NCBI GenBank assembly: GCA_029202665.1
Contig: CP119326.1
Span: 2,232,001-2,296,000 of the forward strand
Length of the DNA stretch: 64,000 nucleotides
Origin: Candidatus Brevundimonas colombiensis
Lineage (GTDB): Bacteria > Pseudomonadota > Alphaproteobacteria > Caulobacterales > Caulobacteraceae
Direction of reading: 5' to 3'
The translations under genes and the position numbers were made by a program. Below are positions 24,953 through 33,175 of the stretch, in pieces. How positions within the stretch are numbered: the stretch's first letter is position 1; every line of letters begins with the position of its first letter. The notes beneath the pieces were generated by a model, which worked only from the letters and a program-made list of their open reading frames with translations, was not told where the DNA came from and ran no database searches.

Positions 24953-26080
24953 TCAAACGATCGCGGGGTTTTGCATCATCTGACGGAAGGCGCGCGAGGC
25001 GGAATGGGCATTCATGGGCGTGGTTGTCCAGCCGCCCTCGCCGGGCATGCCGCCCGAAAGCTTTCGCACCTCGACCAGCAGGGAGGCGAAGACCGCCTTG
25101 TCCACCCCGACCGCGATACAGGCCAGATAGAGGGGCTCCGCCGTGGGCGCGCGCACCGCATGGTGGACCTGGGCGTCGCTGAAACCGCCAAGAGCGGCCA
25201 GGGCCTGTTCGAACAGTTCGAAGCGCTGCTCGCGCAGGGCGCGGACCAGAATGCCCGGGCGCAACTGACCGGCGGCCTGCAGCTTGTCCACCAGGCGTCG
25301 CTCCATCTCGATGCGTTCCCGGTTTTCGGCCAGGCGACTGGCGGGCGCGCCGCGCCATTCCGGCGTGCCGACCGCGGCGCTGGCGGCCTGTTGGACGGCG
25401 GCGTTCAACTGGGCGTCGTCGATGCGGAACCGTTCGCCGATGGATTGGCGCAGGGCCTGGCCGACCCATTGATAGAGTTCCTGGGCCAGATCCTCGTTCA
25501 GGCGGGGATGGCGGGTCAGGGGCGCGCGCAGGCCGGCGACGCGGCGCGATTGATCGACCAGCCGGCGCATGGACGCCTCGCCGATCTGGGCGGTGCGGTT
25601 CGAGGCCAGGGCGGTCATGGTCACGGCTTCGCCCCGGTCGATGATGGCGTCGCAGACGGCGCCGGACAGGCCGGGTCGCCGGGCCACGGCGATCTGATGC
25701 TCCAGCGTCGCCTCGATCAGCAGACGGATCAGGTCCGCGTCCTTCAGCAGCGGGCTGGAGTATATGACGGGGCGGGCGATCTCGATCTCGTCCAGCGCCA
25801 GCATATTGATCAGGGCGGGCGGGGCCCAGTCGACGCCGGCGATCCGTTCGGCCAGGGCCAGGCGGATGTCGCGCTCGGCCTGGGCGGTCAGGGTCAGGAA
25901 GATGTCGGCGAGCAGGGGCGCGAGGCTGGGCGGCGGCGCGGCGCCCTCGCACAGGCCGGTGACCTTGAGCAACAGACGCTGGCGATCCTCGGCCGACCGG
26001 CTGCGGGCCAGGCTCAACATCTGCGTCACGGTGCGGTCGTCCCAGCCGTCGCGGGCCGGCTCCAGTTGAACGACAGACAC
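24953..26080 (-). CDS. DUF2336 domain protein
   Basis: A second DUF2336 protein of 375 residues, helical throughout, with HEAT-like helix pairs (LAPLLADIFLTLTAQAERDIRLALAER, IARPVIYSSPLLKDADLIRLLI). It is only distantly similar to the one at 22386-23525, mainly through the SPLLKDADLI block. The GTG at 26080 has AGGAG 6 bases upstream and is preferred to the in-frame ATG at 26113, which has none. A CtrA-like box lies 50 bases upstream of the GTG. nadK and the Hpt gene follow in the same direction. Confidence 0.83.
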   Translation of the reverse strand: MSVVQLEPARDGWDDRTVTQMLSLARSRSAEDRQRLLLKVTGLCEGAAPPPSLAPLLADIFLTLTAQAERDIRLALAERIAGVDWAPPALINMLALDEIEIARPVIYSSPLLKDADLIRLLIEATLEHQIAVARRPGLSGAVCDAIIDRGEAVTMTALASNRTAQIGEASMRRLVDQSRRVAGLRAPLTRHPRLNEDLAQELYQWVGQALRQSIGERFRIDDAQLNAAVQQAASAAVGTPEWRGAPASRLAENRERIEMERRLVDKLQAAGQLRPGILVRALREQRFELFEQALAALGGFSDAQVHHAVRAPTAEPLYLACIAVGVDKAVFASLLVEVRKLSGGMPGEGGWTTTPMNAHSASRAFRQMMQNPAIV

Positions 26081-26129
26081 AGCGGCTCCTCGAACCGTCG
26101 ACGGATAGGTCAAGCTTAGGCAGGTTCCG

Positions 26130-26145
26130 TTACGGTCGGGTTAAC
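26130..26145. promoter_or_regulatory. CtrA-like box upstream of the second DUF2336 gene
   Basis: TTAC-N7-TTAAC, one mismatch from the CtrA consensus, 50 bases before the GTG at 26080. The divergent aldolase gene begins at 26259, so the box might serve either direction, but it fits the DUF2336 gene by distance and by the parallel with 22320. Confidence 0.48.
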
Positions 26146-26165
26146 CACGTCTCCGCGCGCCAGGA

Positions 26166-26178
26166 TGACGTCACGTCA
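26166..26178. promoter_or_regulatory. Short dyad upstream of the class II aldolase gene
   Basis: TGACG-TCA-CGTCA is a perfect short palindrome 81 bases before the aldolase ATG. An operator is possible; no regulator can be named. Confidence 0.3.
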
Positions 26179-26258
26179 GCCTTGGCCTTGGCGCTTGACG
26201 CCGCGCGTTGCGAGGAAGACGGTTCCCCCAAACGCCCAGTCAGAGGCAGGAGGAAACC

Positions 26259-27023
26259 ATGGCGGACGGTGCAAATCCCTCGATCAAGTCGCGCGTGTCC
26301 GAGGCCGAATGGCAGGCGCGCGTCGATCTGGCGGCGCTCTATCGGCTGGTCGCGCTGCACGGCTGGGACGACATGATCTTCACCCACATCTCGGCGCGCG
26401 TGCCGGGACCGGAGCATCATTTCCTGATCAATCCCTACGGTTTCTATTTCGATGAGATCACCGCCTCGTCGCTGGTGAAGGTCGATCTGGAGGGGAATAT
26501 CGTCCAGGACACGACCAACTTCATCAATCCGGCGGGCTTCACCATCCACTCGGCGGTCCATGCCGCGCGCGAGGACGCCAGGTTCGTCATCCACCTGCAC
26601 ACGGTCAGCGGCGTGGGCGTGGCGGCGCAGGCCGAAGGTTTGCTGCCGATCAGCCAGAACGCCTGTTTACTGCAGCATCAGGTTGCGTATCATGGGTACG
26701 AGGGGTTGGCTCTGCACCATGATGAACGCGAACGTCTGGTCGCCGACCTGGGGGACAAACCGCTGATGCTGCTGCGCAACCACGGCACGCTGGCGGTCGG
26801 GGAAACGGCGGCGCAGGCATGGATCGGCATCTTCTTCCTGGAGAGAGCCTGCGCGCAGCAGGTGGCGGCGCTGTCGGGCGGACGCGAACATGTGCTGCTG
26901 GCCCCGGATGCGGCGCAGGAGGAGACCCGGGAGCAGGGGCGGGGCATCGGCTTCGTCTCGGCCCTGGCCTGGCCCGGCGCGCTGCGCCAGCTGGAGCGCA
27001 AGTCGCCGGGTTACGACGTCTGA
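26259..27023 (+). CDS. Class II aldolase/adducin domain protein
   Basis: A 254-residue protein of the class II aldolase/adducin family. Zinc-binding histidines are visible in FVIHLHTVSG (about residues 109-118) and LLRNHGTLAVG (about 170-180); the N-terminal block LYRLVALHGWDDMIFTHISARVPG is typical of the subgroup related to alpha-adducin. Its substrate in bacteria is usually unknown. The ATG at 26259 has AGGAGG about 5 bases before it. The following outer-membrane-type gene appears to start within its stop codon. Confidence 0.88.
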   Translation: MADGANPSIKSRVSEAEWQARVDLAALYRLVALHGWDDMIFTHISARVPGPEHHFLINPYGFYFDEITASSLVKVDLEGNIVQDTTNFINPAGFTIHSAVHAAREDARFVIHLHTVSGVGVAAQAEGLLPISQNACLLQHQVAYHGYEGLALHHDERERLVADLGDKPLMLLRNHGTLAVGETAAQAWIGIFFLERACAQQVAALSGGREHVLLAPDAAQEETREQGRGIGFVSALAWPGALRQLERKSPGYDV

Positions 27024-27781
27024 TTCTGGCGACGGCGGGGGGCGCTGTGGCCCTCGGCGTCGCCCAGACGGCCCAGGCCGGGGCCTGGGTCCAGCCCAGG
27101 GGCCAGGGCCAGGCCATCGTCAAATACGAGCGCCTGAAGGCCGACAGCGGTTTCGATCCGTCAGGCGACGATACGCCCCTGCTGGCGATGCGCCGCGATG
27201 CGCGGCTGGGTCTGTTCGCCGAATACGGGGCGACGGACCGGCTGACCCTGCAATTGAAGGCCGACTGGCAGGAGGGCGAGGACGCCTTTGTCGATTACGA
27301 GGGGCGCGGTCCGATAGAGATCGGCGCGACCTGGCAGGTGTTTCGCGACGCTCACAGCGCTGTCAGCCTTTACGGCGGATACAGCCGGGCCGGTGAAGGG
27401 CGCAACGCGGACTATGCGCCGCCCGGCGTCGGCGAACACGACTGGGAGGCGCGGCTGTCGGCAGGGCGGTCGACGGGGCCGCGCTGGGGGATGGACCAGA
27501 CCTTTGTCGAGGTCCAGGCCGCGCGGCGTCTGCGCGACGGCTTGCCAGATGAAACGCGGATCGACGCAACGGCGGGCGCTCGCTTCGGCGGCGGCTGGAT
27601 GGCGTTGGGCCAGGTCTATGGCGGTGCGGCGGACGGCGGCGCCCGCTGGCTGTCGGTGGAGGCGTCGGTGGTGCGAGACCTGGGCCGCTGGAGCCTGCAG
27701 GCTGGATGGAGACAGACGGTGGCGGGGCGCCAGACGCCGGCGGCCCACGGCCCGACCGTCGCGATCTGGCGACGCTTCTAG
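27020..27781 (+). CDS. Putative outer-membrane protein with signal peptide
   Basis: About 253 residues with an export signal (RRLILATAGGAVALGVAQTAQA, cleavage after AQA likely) and a body of short alternating polar/apolar strands rich in Trp, Tyr and Gly ending in Phe (VAIWRRF), the usual beta-barrel signature including a C-terminal Phe. There is no ATG or TTG at the right place; the CTG at 27020 overlaps the aldolase TGA (CTGA) and keeps the signal peptide, while the GTG at 27047 would cut it away. The 5' end is therefore uncertain. No family recognised. Confidence 0.55.
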   Translation: MILATAGGAVALGVAQTAQAGAWVQPRGQGQAIVKYERLKADSGFDPSGDDTPLLAMRRDARLGLFAEYGATDRLTLQLKADWQEGEDAFVDYEGRGPIEIGATWQVFRDAHSAVSLYGGYSRAGEGRNADYAPPGVGEHDWEARLSAGRSTGPRWGMDQTFVEVQAARRLRDGLPDETRIDATAGARFGGGWMALGQVYGGAADGGARWLSVEASVVRDLGRWSLQAGWRQTVAGRQTPAAHGPTVAIWRRF

Positions 27782-27893
27782 GGCGGATTTCCGCGACGGA
27801 AACGGTCGCGCGGCGCGTTAGTATCGGATTACGTTGCGCAAGCCGCCTTAGACGGCCATGCATGCGGCGTTTCCTGATCGAGAGTTTCGCTGC

Positions 27894-29003
27894 GTGATCA
27901 AACGTCACTTCTTCCTCGTCGCCGCCGCGATCCTGCTGGCGCTGATGGTCGTCGCCGCCGTGGTCAAGGTGGCCACCTCCAACGACAAGTCGGCGCAGGG
28001 ACCCGGCGCCGGGGGCGGCGGACGGCGGGGCGGGCAGCAGGTGTCGGAGGCCGTGGTCGCCCAGCGGCCGTTCTCGGATCAGATCCGGGTGCTGGGCGTG
28101 GCGCGCGGCCAGCGGTCGGTCAATGTCACCTCGTCCACCACCGAGCTGATCACGCGCGTCCTGTTCACCGACGGCCAGCTGGTGTCGGCCGGCGCGCCAC
28201 TGGTCGAGCTGCAGGCGCGCGAAGAGGACGCCGCCATTATCGAGGCGCGCGCCAACCTCAATCAGGCCCAGCGCGAATATGATCGCTACAAGGCCCTGGC
28301 CGACCGGGGCGTGGCGCCGCAGGTCATGCTGGAGCAGGCCGAGACGGGGCTGGAGACGGCCCGCGCGTCGCTGCAGGCGGCGCAGGCGCGTCGCGGCGAC
28401 CGGGTGATCCGCGCGCCGTTCGCGGGCCGGATGGGGCTGACGACCGTGACGCCGGGCACCCTGATCAACCCGGGCGCCGTGATCGCGACCCTGGACGACA
28501 CCTCGACCATCCGCGTGGATTTCCCGCTGCCTGAGCGGTATCTGAACGTGCTGCAACCCGGCGCGGCGATCACGGCGACGGCGGACGCCTATGGCGACGC
28601 CCCGTTCCAGGGGCGGATCGCCCTGATCGACACCCGCGTCAACGAGGCGACCCGCGCCGCCACAGCCCGCGCTGAATTCCCCAATCCCGGCGGACGTATC
28701 CGCCCCGGAATGCTGTTGCGCGTGGTCGTTCAGCAGGGCCAGCGCCAGACGGCGGCGGCCCCGGAATCGGCGGTTCAGTACGAAGGGGCGGGCGCCTTCG
28801 TCTATCGCATCGCGCCCGGCCAGAACGGGTCCACCGCCCAGCGGGTCGAGGTCGAGACCGGCGCGGTCGAGAACGGCTTCGTGGAAATCCTGTCGGGCGT
28901 GGAGCCCGGCGAACGGATCGTGGGTTCCGGCCTGAACCGCATCCAGCCCGGCGCGCCCGTCAGCGTCGCCGGCGCCGAGCGTAAAGCGGGCGCCGCGAAA
29001 TGA
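27894..29003 (+). CDS. RND efflux pump periplasmic adaptor (membrane fusion protein)
   Basis: A 369-residue membrane fusion protein linking an inner-membrane RND pump to an outer-membrane channel. It shows an N-terminal membrane anchor (RHFFLVAAAILLALMVVAAVV), a barrel-sandwich hybrid domain (VLFTDGQLVSAGAPLVELQ and VIRAPFAGRMGLTTVTPGTLI) separated by a helical hairpin (ANLNQAQREYDRYKALADRG), then a beta-barrel. The GTG at 27894 is preferred; an in-frame ATG at 27858 would add 12 residues. It overlaps the pump gene by 4 bases. No tolC-like gene is adjacent. Confidence 0.88.
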   Translation: MIKRHFFLVAAAILLALMVVAAVVKVATSNDKSAQGPGAGGGGRRGGQQVSEAVVAQRPFSDQIRVLGVARGQRSVNVTSSTTELITRVLFTDGQLVSAGAPLVELQAREEDAAIIEARANLNQAQREYDRYKALADRGVAPQVMLEQAETGLETARASLQAAQARRGDRVIRAPFAGRMGLTTVTPGTLINPGAVIATLDDTSTIRVDFPLPERYLNVLQPGAAITATADAYGDAPFQGRIALIDTRVNEATRAATARAEFPNPGGRIRPGMLLRVVVQQGQRQTAAAPESAVQYEGAGAFVYRIAPGQNGSTAQRVEVETGAVENGFVEILSGVEPGERIVGSGLNRIQPGAPVSVAGAERKAGAAK

Positions 29004-32000
29004 TGCTGTCCGATGTCTCGGTCCGGCGGCCGGTCTTCGCGGCCGTCGCCGCCATCGTCCTGTGCGTGATCGGCGCGGCGGCCTTCTTCTTCCTGCCCGT
29101 GCGCGAACTGCCCGACGTCGATCCGCCCATCGTCTCGGTCAACACCAGCTACGCCGGGGCCTCGGCCGAGGTGATCGAAAGCCGGATCACCGAGCCGGTG
29201 GAGCAGCAGATCGCGGGCATCCAGGGCGTCGAGCGGATCAACTCCACCAGCCGCGACGGCCGCTCCAGCGTCAACATCGAGTTCTCGCTGGACCGCAACA
29301 TCGACGACGCCGCCAACGACGTGCGCGACCGGGTCAGCCGCGTGGTCGGCCGCCTGCCGGACCAGGCCGATCCGCCTGAGGTGGCCAAGGCCGATTCCGA
29401 CAGCCAGCCGATCATCATCGTCTTCCTGCGCTCGACCAGCATGAACCGGCTGCAGCTGACCGACTACGCCGACCGCTATCTGGTCGACCGGATGGCGACC
29501 GTGCCGGGCGTGGCCCAGGTGAATATCTATGGCGAGCAGCGCTATTCGATGCGGATCTGGCTGGATTCGGCGGCGATGGCGGCGCGCGGCCTGACGGTCA
29601 ACGATGTCGAGACGGCCCTGACCAACCAGAATGTGGAGCTGCCGGCGGGATCCCTGGAATCCACGGCCAAGAACTACACCGTGCGGGTGGCGCGCACCTA
29701 CGCCCGGCCCGACGACTTCCGCCAGCTGCCCATCGGCACGCGGGGCTCGGCCTCGGCCTCCGCATCGGTGGCGACCGGCACGGGCAGCGGGTCCTCGGCC
29801 ATCATTCAGGGACAGCCCACCTATGTCACCCGCCTGGGCGACATCGCCCGGGTCGAGGAGGCGCCGGAAGAGGATCGTCGCCTGTTCCGCGGTAACGGCA
29901 TGGATCAGATCGGCCTGGCCGTGACCCGCCAGGCCCAGTCGAACGACCTGGCCATCTCGGACGGCGTTCACAAGATGATCGACCAGATCCGGCCGACCCT
30001 GCCGCCCGGCGTGACCATCGAGATCGGCTCGGACAACTCGGTCTTCACCTCGCACGCCATCGACGAGGTGTGGATCACCATCGGCATTTCGATGGCGCTG
30101 GTGGCCCTGGTCAACTTCATCTTCCTGGGTAGTCTGCGGGCGGCGCTGATCCCGTCGATCGTGGCGCCCATCTGCCTGTTGGCGACCTTCATCGTGCTGG
30201 CGCCGCTGGGATTCTCGCTAAACCTTTTGACGCTGCTGGCGCTGGTTCTGGCCATCGGCCTGGTGGTGGACGACGCCATCGTGGTGGTCGAGAACATCCA
30301 GCGACGGCTGGACCACGGCGAGCCGCCGCTGGTGGCCGCCGAACGGGGCGCGCGCCAGGTCTTCTTCGCGGTCGTGGCCACGACCATCGTGCTGTTGTCG
30401 GTGTTCGCGCCCCTGCTGTTCCTGCCGGGCTATGTCGGGCGGCTGTTCGTGGAGCTGGCGGCGGCCATCGCGGCGGCCGTGGCCTTCTCGGCCTTCCTGG
30501 CGCTGAGTTTGTCGCCCATGCTGGCGTCCAAGATCCTGAAACCGGCGCACGGCGGCGGCTGGGTCGCGCGGCGGGTGGACTGGGGCATGGATCGGTTGAA
30601 GTCGTCCTATGGCCGGTCGCTGGACATGCTGCTGGGACGCCGGATCGCGGTGATCGGCGTTGGGGCCCTGATCCTGCTGGTCGCGGCGGGGGCGGGGGGC
30701 ATCTTCCTGCTGTTGCCGAACGAACTGGTGCCGGACGAGGATCGCGGCCGCGTCAGCGTGCGCGTCGCCGGACCGGAAGGGGCGGGCTTCGACTATACCC
30801 GCAAGATCATGCTGGGGCTGGAGCCGCTGCTGGCCGAATACAAGACCAGCGGCGAGGCGGACAGCTATCTGGTGTCTGCGCCCGGCTTCGGCGGCAGCGG
30901 CTATAATTCCGGCAATGCGGTGCTGACCCTGGCGGACTGGTCCAAGCGCGACCGCTCGGCCGCCCAGATCGCCCAGGAGCTGAACGGCAAGCTGCGCAGC
31001 CAGACGGACGCCCAGGTCAACGCCTCGACCCCCGGCGCCTTCCAACGCGGCGGCGGCAACTCCAACTCCATCGAACTGGTGGCCACGGGCAGCGACTATC
31101 AGCAGATCTACAACTGGCTCCAGCCGATCCTGACGGCGGCCCAGGCCAACCCCGGCTTCTCGCGCCCGCGTTTGAACTATGAGCCGAACTCGCCGCGCCT
31201 GCTGGTCGACGTCGATCCGCAGAAGGCGGCGGCGCTGGGCGTCTCGGCCCAGTCCATCGGCCGCACGCTGGAGACCATGTTCGGCTCTCGCCGCGCCACG
31301 ACCTATATCAAGGGCGGTCAGGAGTATGACGTCATCCTGCAGACCGACCGCGACAACCGGCGCGAGGTCTCGGACCTGGAGGCCCTGTATGTCGCGACCG
31401 GCGGCGGGCAACTGGTGCCCCTGTCGGCGGTGGTCACGACCAAGACCAGCGGCGACACGCCGGATCGGCGGCGTCTGGATCGCCAGCGCGCCATCACGCT
31501 TCAGGCGGACCTGAATCCTGGCACGACCATCGACGACGCGGTGCAGTTCCTGAGCGCAGAGGCAGCCAAACAGCCGCAGGGCGGGGTCGTGGTCCAATGG
31601 GGCGGGGCGGCGCGTGACCAGCAGGAGGCGGGCGGCGCGGTCGTGGCGGCCTTTGGTCTGGCGCTGCTGCTGGTGTTTCTGGTGCTGGCGGCCCAGTTCG
31701 AGAGCTGGATCACGCCGGCGGTCATCATGCTGACGGTTCCGCTGGCGGCGGCGGGCGGTCTGTTCGGCCTGCTGATGGCGGGGTCCAGCCTGAATATCTA
31801 CAGCCAGATCGGCCTGATCATCCTGATCGGGGTGGCGGCCAAGAACGGCATTCTGATCGTGGAGTTCGCCAACCAGCTGCGCGACCAGGGCCGGTCGATC
31901 CGCGAGGCGATCATCGAATCGTCGTCCCTGCGGCTGCGTCCGATCATCATGACCTCGATCGCCACGGCGTTCGGCGCCCTGCCGCTGGTGCTGTGGCAAG

Positions 32001-32209
32001 GCGCGGGCGCGGGGAGCCGTCAGACCATCGGCGTGGTGATCTTCACCGGCGCCATCTTCGCCACCGTCCTGACCCTGTTCGTGGTGCCGGTGATCTATGG
32101 CGTGCTGGCGCGCTTCACCAGGTCGCCGGAATGGACCGCCCGCAAGATCGAGGAATGGGAAGCCCAGGAAATGCGCGAGGGCGGCGAAAAGCCGATCCCA
32201 GAAGCCTGA
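29000..32209 (+). CDS. RND efflux transporter permease, HAE1 type
   Basis: A 1069-residue inner-membrane antiporter (AcrB/MexB/MdtB class). Twelve membrane helices in two halves and two large periplasmic loops are evident; typical blocks include RELPDVDPPIVSVNTSYAGA near the start, LVVDDAIVVVENIQRRL with the paired Asp of helix 4 proton relay, and GVAAKNGILIVEFANQLR in the second half. It pumps hydrophobic compounds using proton-motive force together with the adaptor just upstream. Substrates cannot be told from the sequence. Its stop is 4 bases before the convergent cytochrome gene. Confidence 0.93.
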   Translation: MMLSDVSVRRPVFAAVAAIVLCVIGAAAFFFLPVRELPDVDPPIVSVNTSYAGASAEVIESRITEPVEQQIAGIQGVERINSTSRDGRSSVNIEFSLDRNIDDAANDVRDRVSRVVGRLPDQADPPEVAKADSDSQPIIIVFLRSTSMNRLQLTDYADRYLVDRMATVPGVAQVNIYGEQRYSMRIWLDSAAMAARGLTVNDVETALTNQNVELPAGSLESTAKNYTVRVARTYARPDDFRQLPIGTRGSASASASVATGTGSGSSAIIQGQPTYVTRLGDIARVEEAPEEDRRLFRGNGMDQIGLAVTRQAQSNDLAISDGVHKMIDQIRPTLPPGVTIEIGSDNSVFTSHAIDEVWITIGISMALVALVNFIFLGSLRAALIPSIVAPICLLATFIVLAPLGFSLNLLTLLALVLAIGLVVDDAIVVVENIQRRLDHGEPPLVAAERGARQVFFAVVATTIVLLSVFAPLLFLPGYVGRLFVELAAAIAAAVAFSAFLALSLSPMLASKILKPAHGGGWVARRVDWGMDRLKSSYGRSLDMLLGRRIAVIGVGALILLVAAGAGGIFLLLPNELVPDEDRGRVSVRVAGPEGAGFDYTRKIMLGLEPLLAEYKTSGEADSYLVSAPGFGGSGYNSGNAVLTLADWSKRDRSAAQIAQELNGKLRSQTDAQVNASTPGAFQRGGGNSNSIELVATGSDYQQIYNWLQPILTAAQANPGFSRPRLNYEPNSPRLLVDVDPQKAAALGVSAQSIGRTLETMFGSRRATTYIKGGQEYDVILQTDRDNRREVSDLEALYVATGGGQLVPLSAVVTTKTSGDTPDRRRLDRQRAITLQADLNPGTTIDDAVQFLSAEAAKQPQGGVVVQWGGAARDQQEAGGAVVAAFGLALLLVFLVLAAQFESWITPAVIMLTVPLAAAGGLFGLLMAGSSLNIYSQIGLIILIGVAAKNGILIVEFANQLRDQGRSIREAIIESSSLRLRPIIMTSIATAFGALPLVLWQGAGAGSRQTIGVVIFTGAIFATVLTLFVVPVIYGVLARFTRSPEWTARKIEEWEAQEMREGGEKPIPEA

Positions 32210-32213
32210 CGGA

Positions 32214-32741
32214 TCAGGAGGCGGGCTGTGTCTGATCCTTGGCCTGCGCCGGGATCGGCGGCTGATAACCCGTCTCCACCTTCAGGAAGGCGATGACGTC
32301 GCGGCGATCCTTGGCGTCCGGCAGGCCGGGGAAGGTCATCTTGTTGCCGGGCAGGAAGGTGCGCGGGCTTTGCAGCCAGTGATCCAGCCGCTCGGCGTCC
32401 CAGACGAAATCGGCGGTCCTGAGGGCGTTGGAATAGTTGTAGCGGGGCCGGTCGCCCGCCTTTCGGCCGAACACGCCATGCAGGTTCGGCCCGGCCATGT
32501 CCGCGCCACCCTCGCCGATGGTGTGACACGACCGGCAGCGGGCGAAGGCGCGGCGCCCGTTCTCCAGATCGCCGGTGTTGTAGGGGGCGGGCAGAGCGGC
32601 CAGCAGACTGGCCTTCTCCGCATCCGTCAGCACATGCGCGGGCTTGGCCGGCGTGGCGGTGGACGGCGCGTCCTGACCGCAGGCCGAAAGGGCCAGAATC
32701 GGGGCCAGAAGAAGCGGGGCGGCGAGGACGAGGCGGGACAT
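32214..32741 (-). CDS. Cytochrome c lipoprotein
   Basis: A 175-residue class I cytochrome c. The signal peptide ends in a lipobox with C21 (LALSAC), so it is tethered to a membrane. The haem is bound at C69-R-S-C72-H73, and the distal Met is in LPGNKMTFPG. Electron donor or acceptor is unknown. The ATG at 32741 is preceded by AGGAG at 6 bases and is preferred to the upstream frame start at 32789. It converges on the RND pump gene. Confidence 0.88.
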   Translation of the reverse strand: MSRLVLAAPLLLAPILALSACGQDAPSTATPAKPAHVLTDAEKASLLAALPAPYNTGDLENGRRAFARCRSCHTIGEGGADMAGPNLHGVFGRKAGDRPRYNYSNALRTADFVWDAERLDHWLQSPRTFLPGNKMTFPGLPDAKDRRDVIAFLKVETGYQPPIPAQAKDQTQPAS

Positions 32742-32828
32742 GACGGGCTCCTGTTCGGCGTCTGATAGCGCAATGCGCCCGCGCGGCAATTGGTCAAGCT
32801 GTCCCGCTGGACGCGGGGTGGCCGCACC

Positions 32829-32843
32829 TGATAATCACTGTCA
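32829..32843. promoter_or_regulatory. Fur-like box upstream of feoAB
   Basis: TGATAATCACTGTCA matches the 7-1-7 Fur site TGATAAT-C-ATTATCA at 13 of 15 positions. It is 51 bases before the feoA start, which suits repression of ferrous iron uptake when iron is plentiful. Binding is inferred. Confidence 0.5.
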
Positions 32844-32855
32844 AAGAAACGCGGA

Positions 32856-32887
32856 GCCGCTGGGGAGCGGCCTCGCTCGTGCGAGCG
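32856..32887 (+). promoter_or_regulatory. Two adjacent hairpins in the feoA leader
   Basis: GCCGCT (32856-32861) pairs with AGCGGC (32866-32871) around GGGG, and CGCTC (32874-32878) pairs with GAGCG (32883-32887) around GTGC. Both lie between the Fur-like box and the feoA TTG. They could affect ribosome access or be remnants of a repeat; no known riboswitch matches. Confidence 0.35.
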
Positions 32888-32893
32888 TAGATT

Positions 32894-33175
32894 TTGACCG
32901 ACACCATAAAGTTGAGCCAGGCCCGACGCGGCGATCGCGGCGTCATCGTCCAGGTGGGCGCGCACTGTCATCACCAGGGCGAGGCCGTGGAGCTGGAGCG
33001 CCGTCTGCTGGAATTGGGCTTCGTCGAGGGCGCCCATGTCGAACTGCTGCATGAAGGCCTGTTCGGGCGCGATCCCATCGCCATGAAGGTAGACGACATG
33101 CGCGTGGCCCTGCGGCGGCACGAGGCCGCCAGCCTGACGATCCGGCTGGACGACGGCGCGCGGGGGGCCGCCTGA
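32894..33175 (+). CDS. feoA: Ferrous iron transport protein A
   Basis: A 93-residue SH3-like cytoplasmic protein needed for FeoB activity. FeoA features are LSQARRGDRGVIVQVG, the ELGFVEGAHVELLHEG strand-turn block, and the closing MKVDDMRVALRRHEA. The start is TTG at 32894. Its TGA overlaps the ATG of feoB, so the two are coupled. A Fur-like box and two hairpins precede it. Confidence 0.9.
   Translation: MTDTIKLSQARRGDRGVIVQVGAHCHHQGEAVELERRLLELGFVEGAHVELLHEGLFGRDPIAMKVDDMRVALRRHEAASLTIRLDDGARGAA

Noticed and set aside
30218..31999. A 593-codon minus-strand frame within the RND pump gene
   Set aside because: Antisense shadow of a gene with unambiguous RND motifs.
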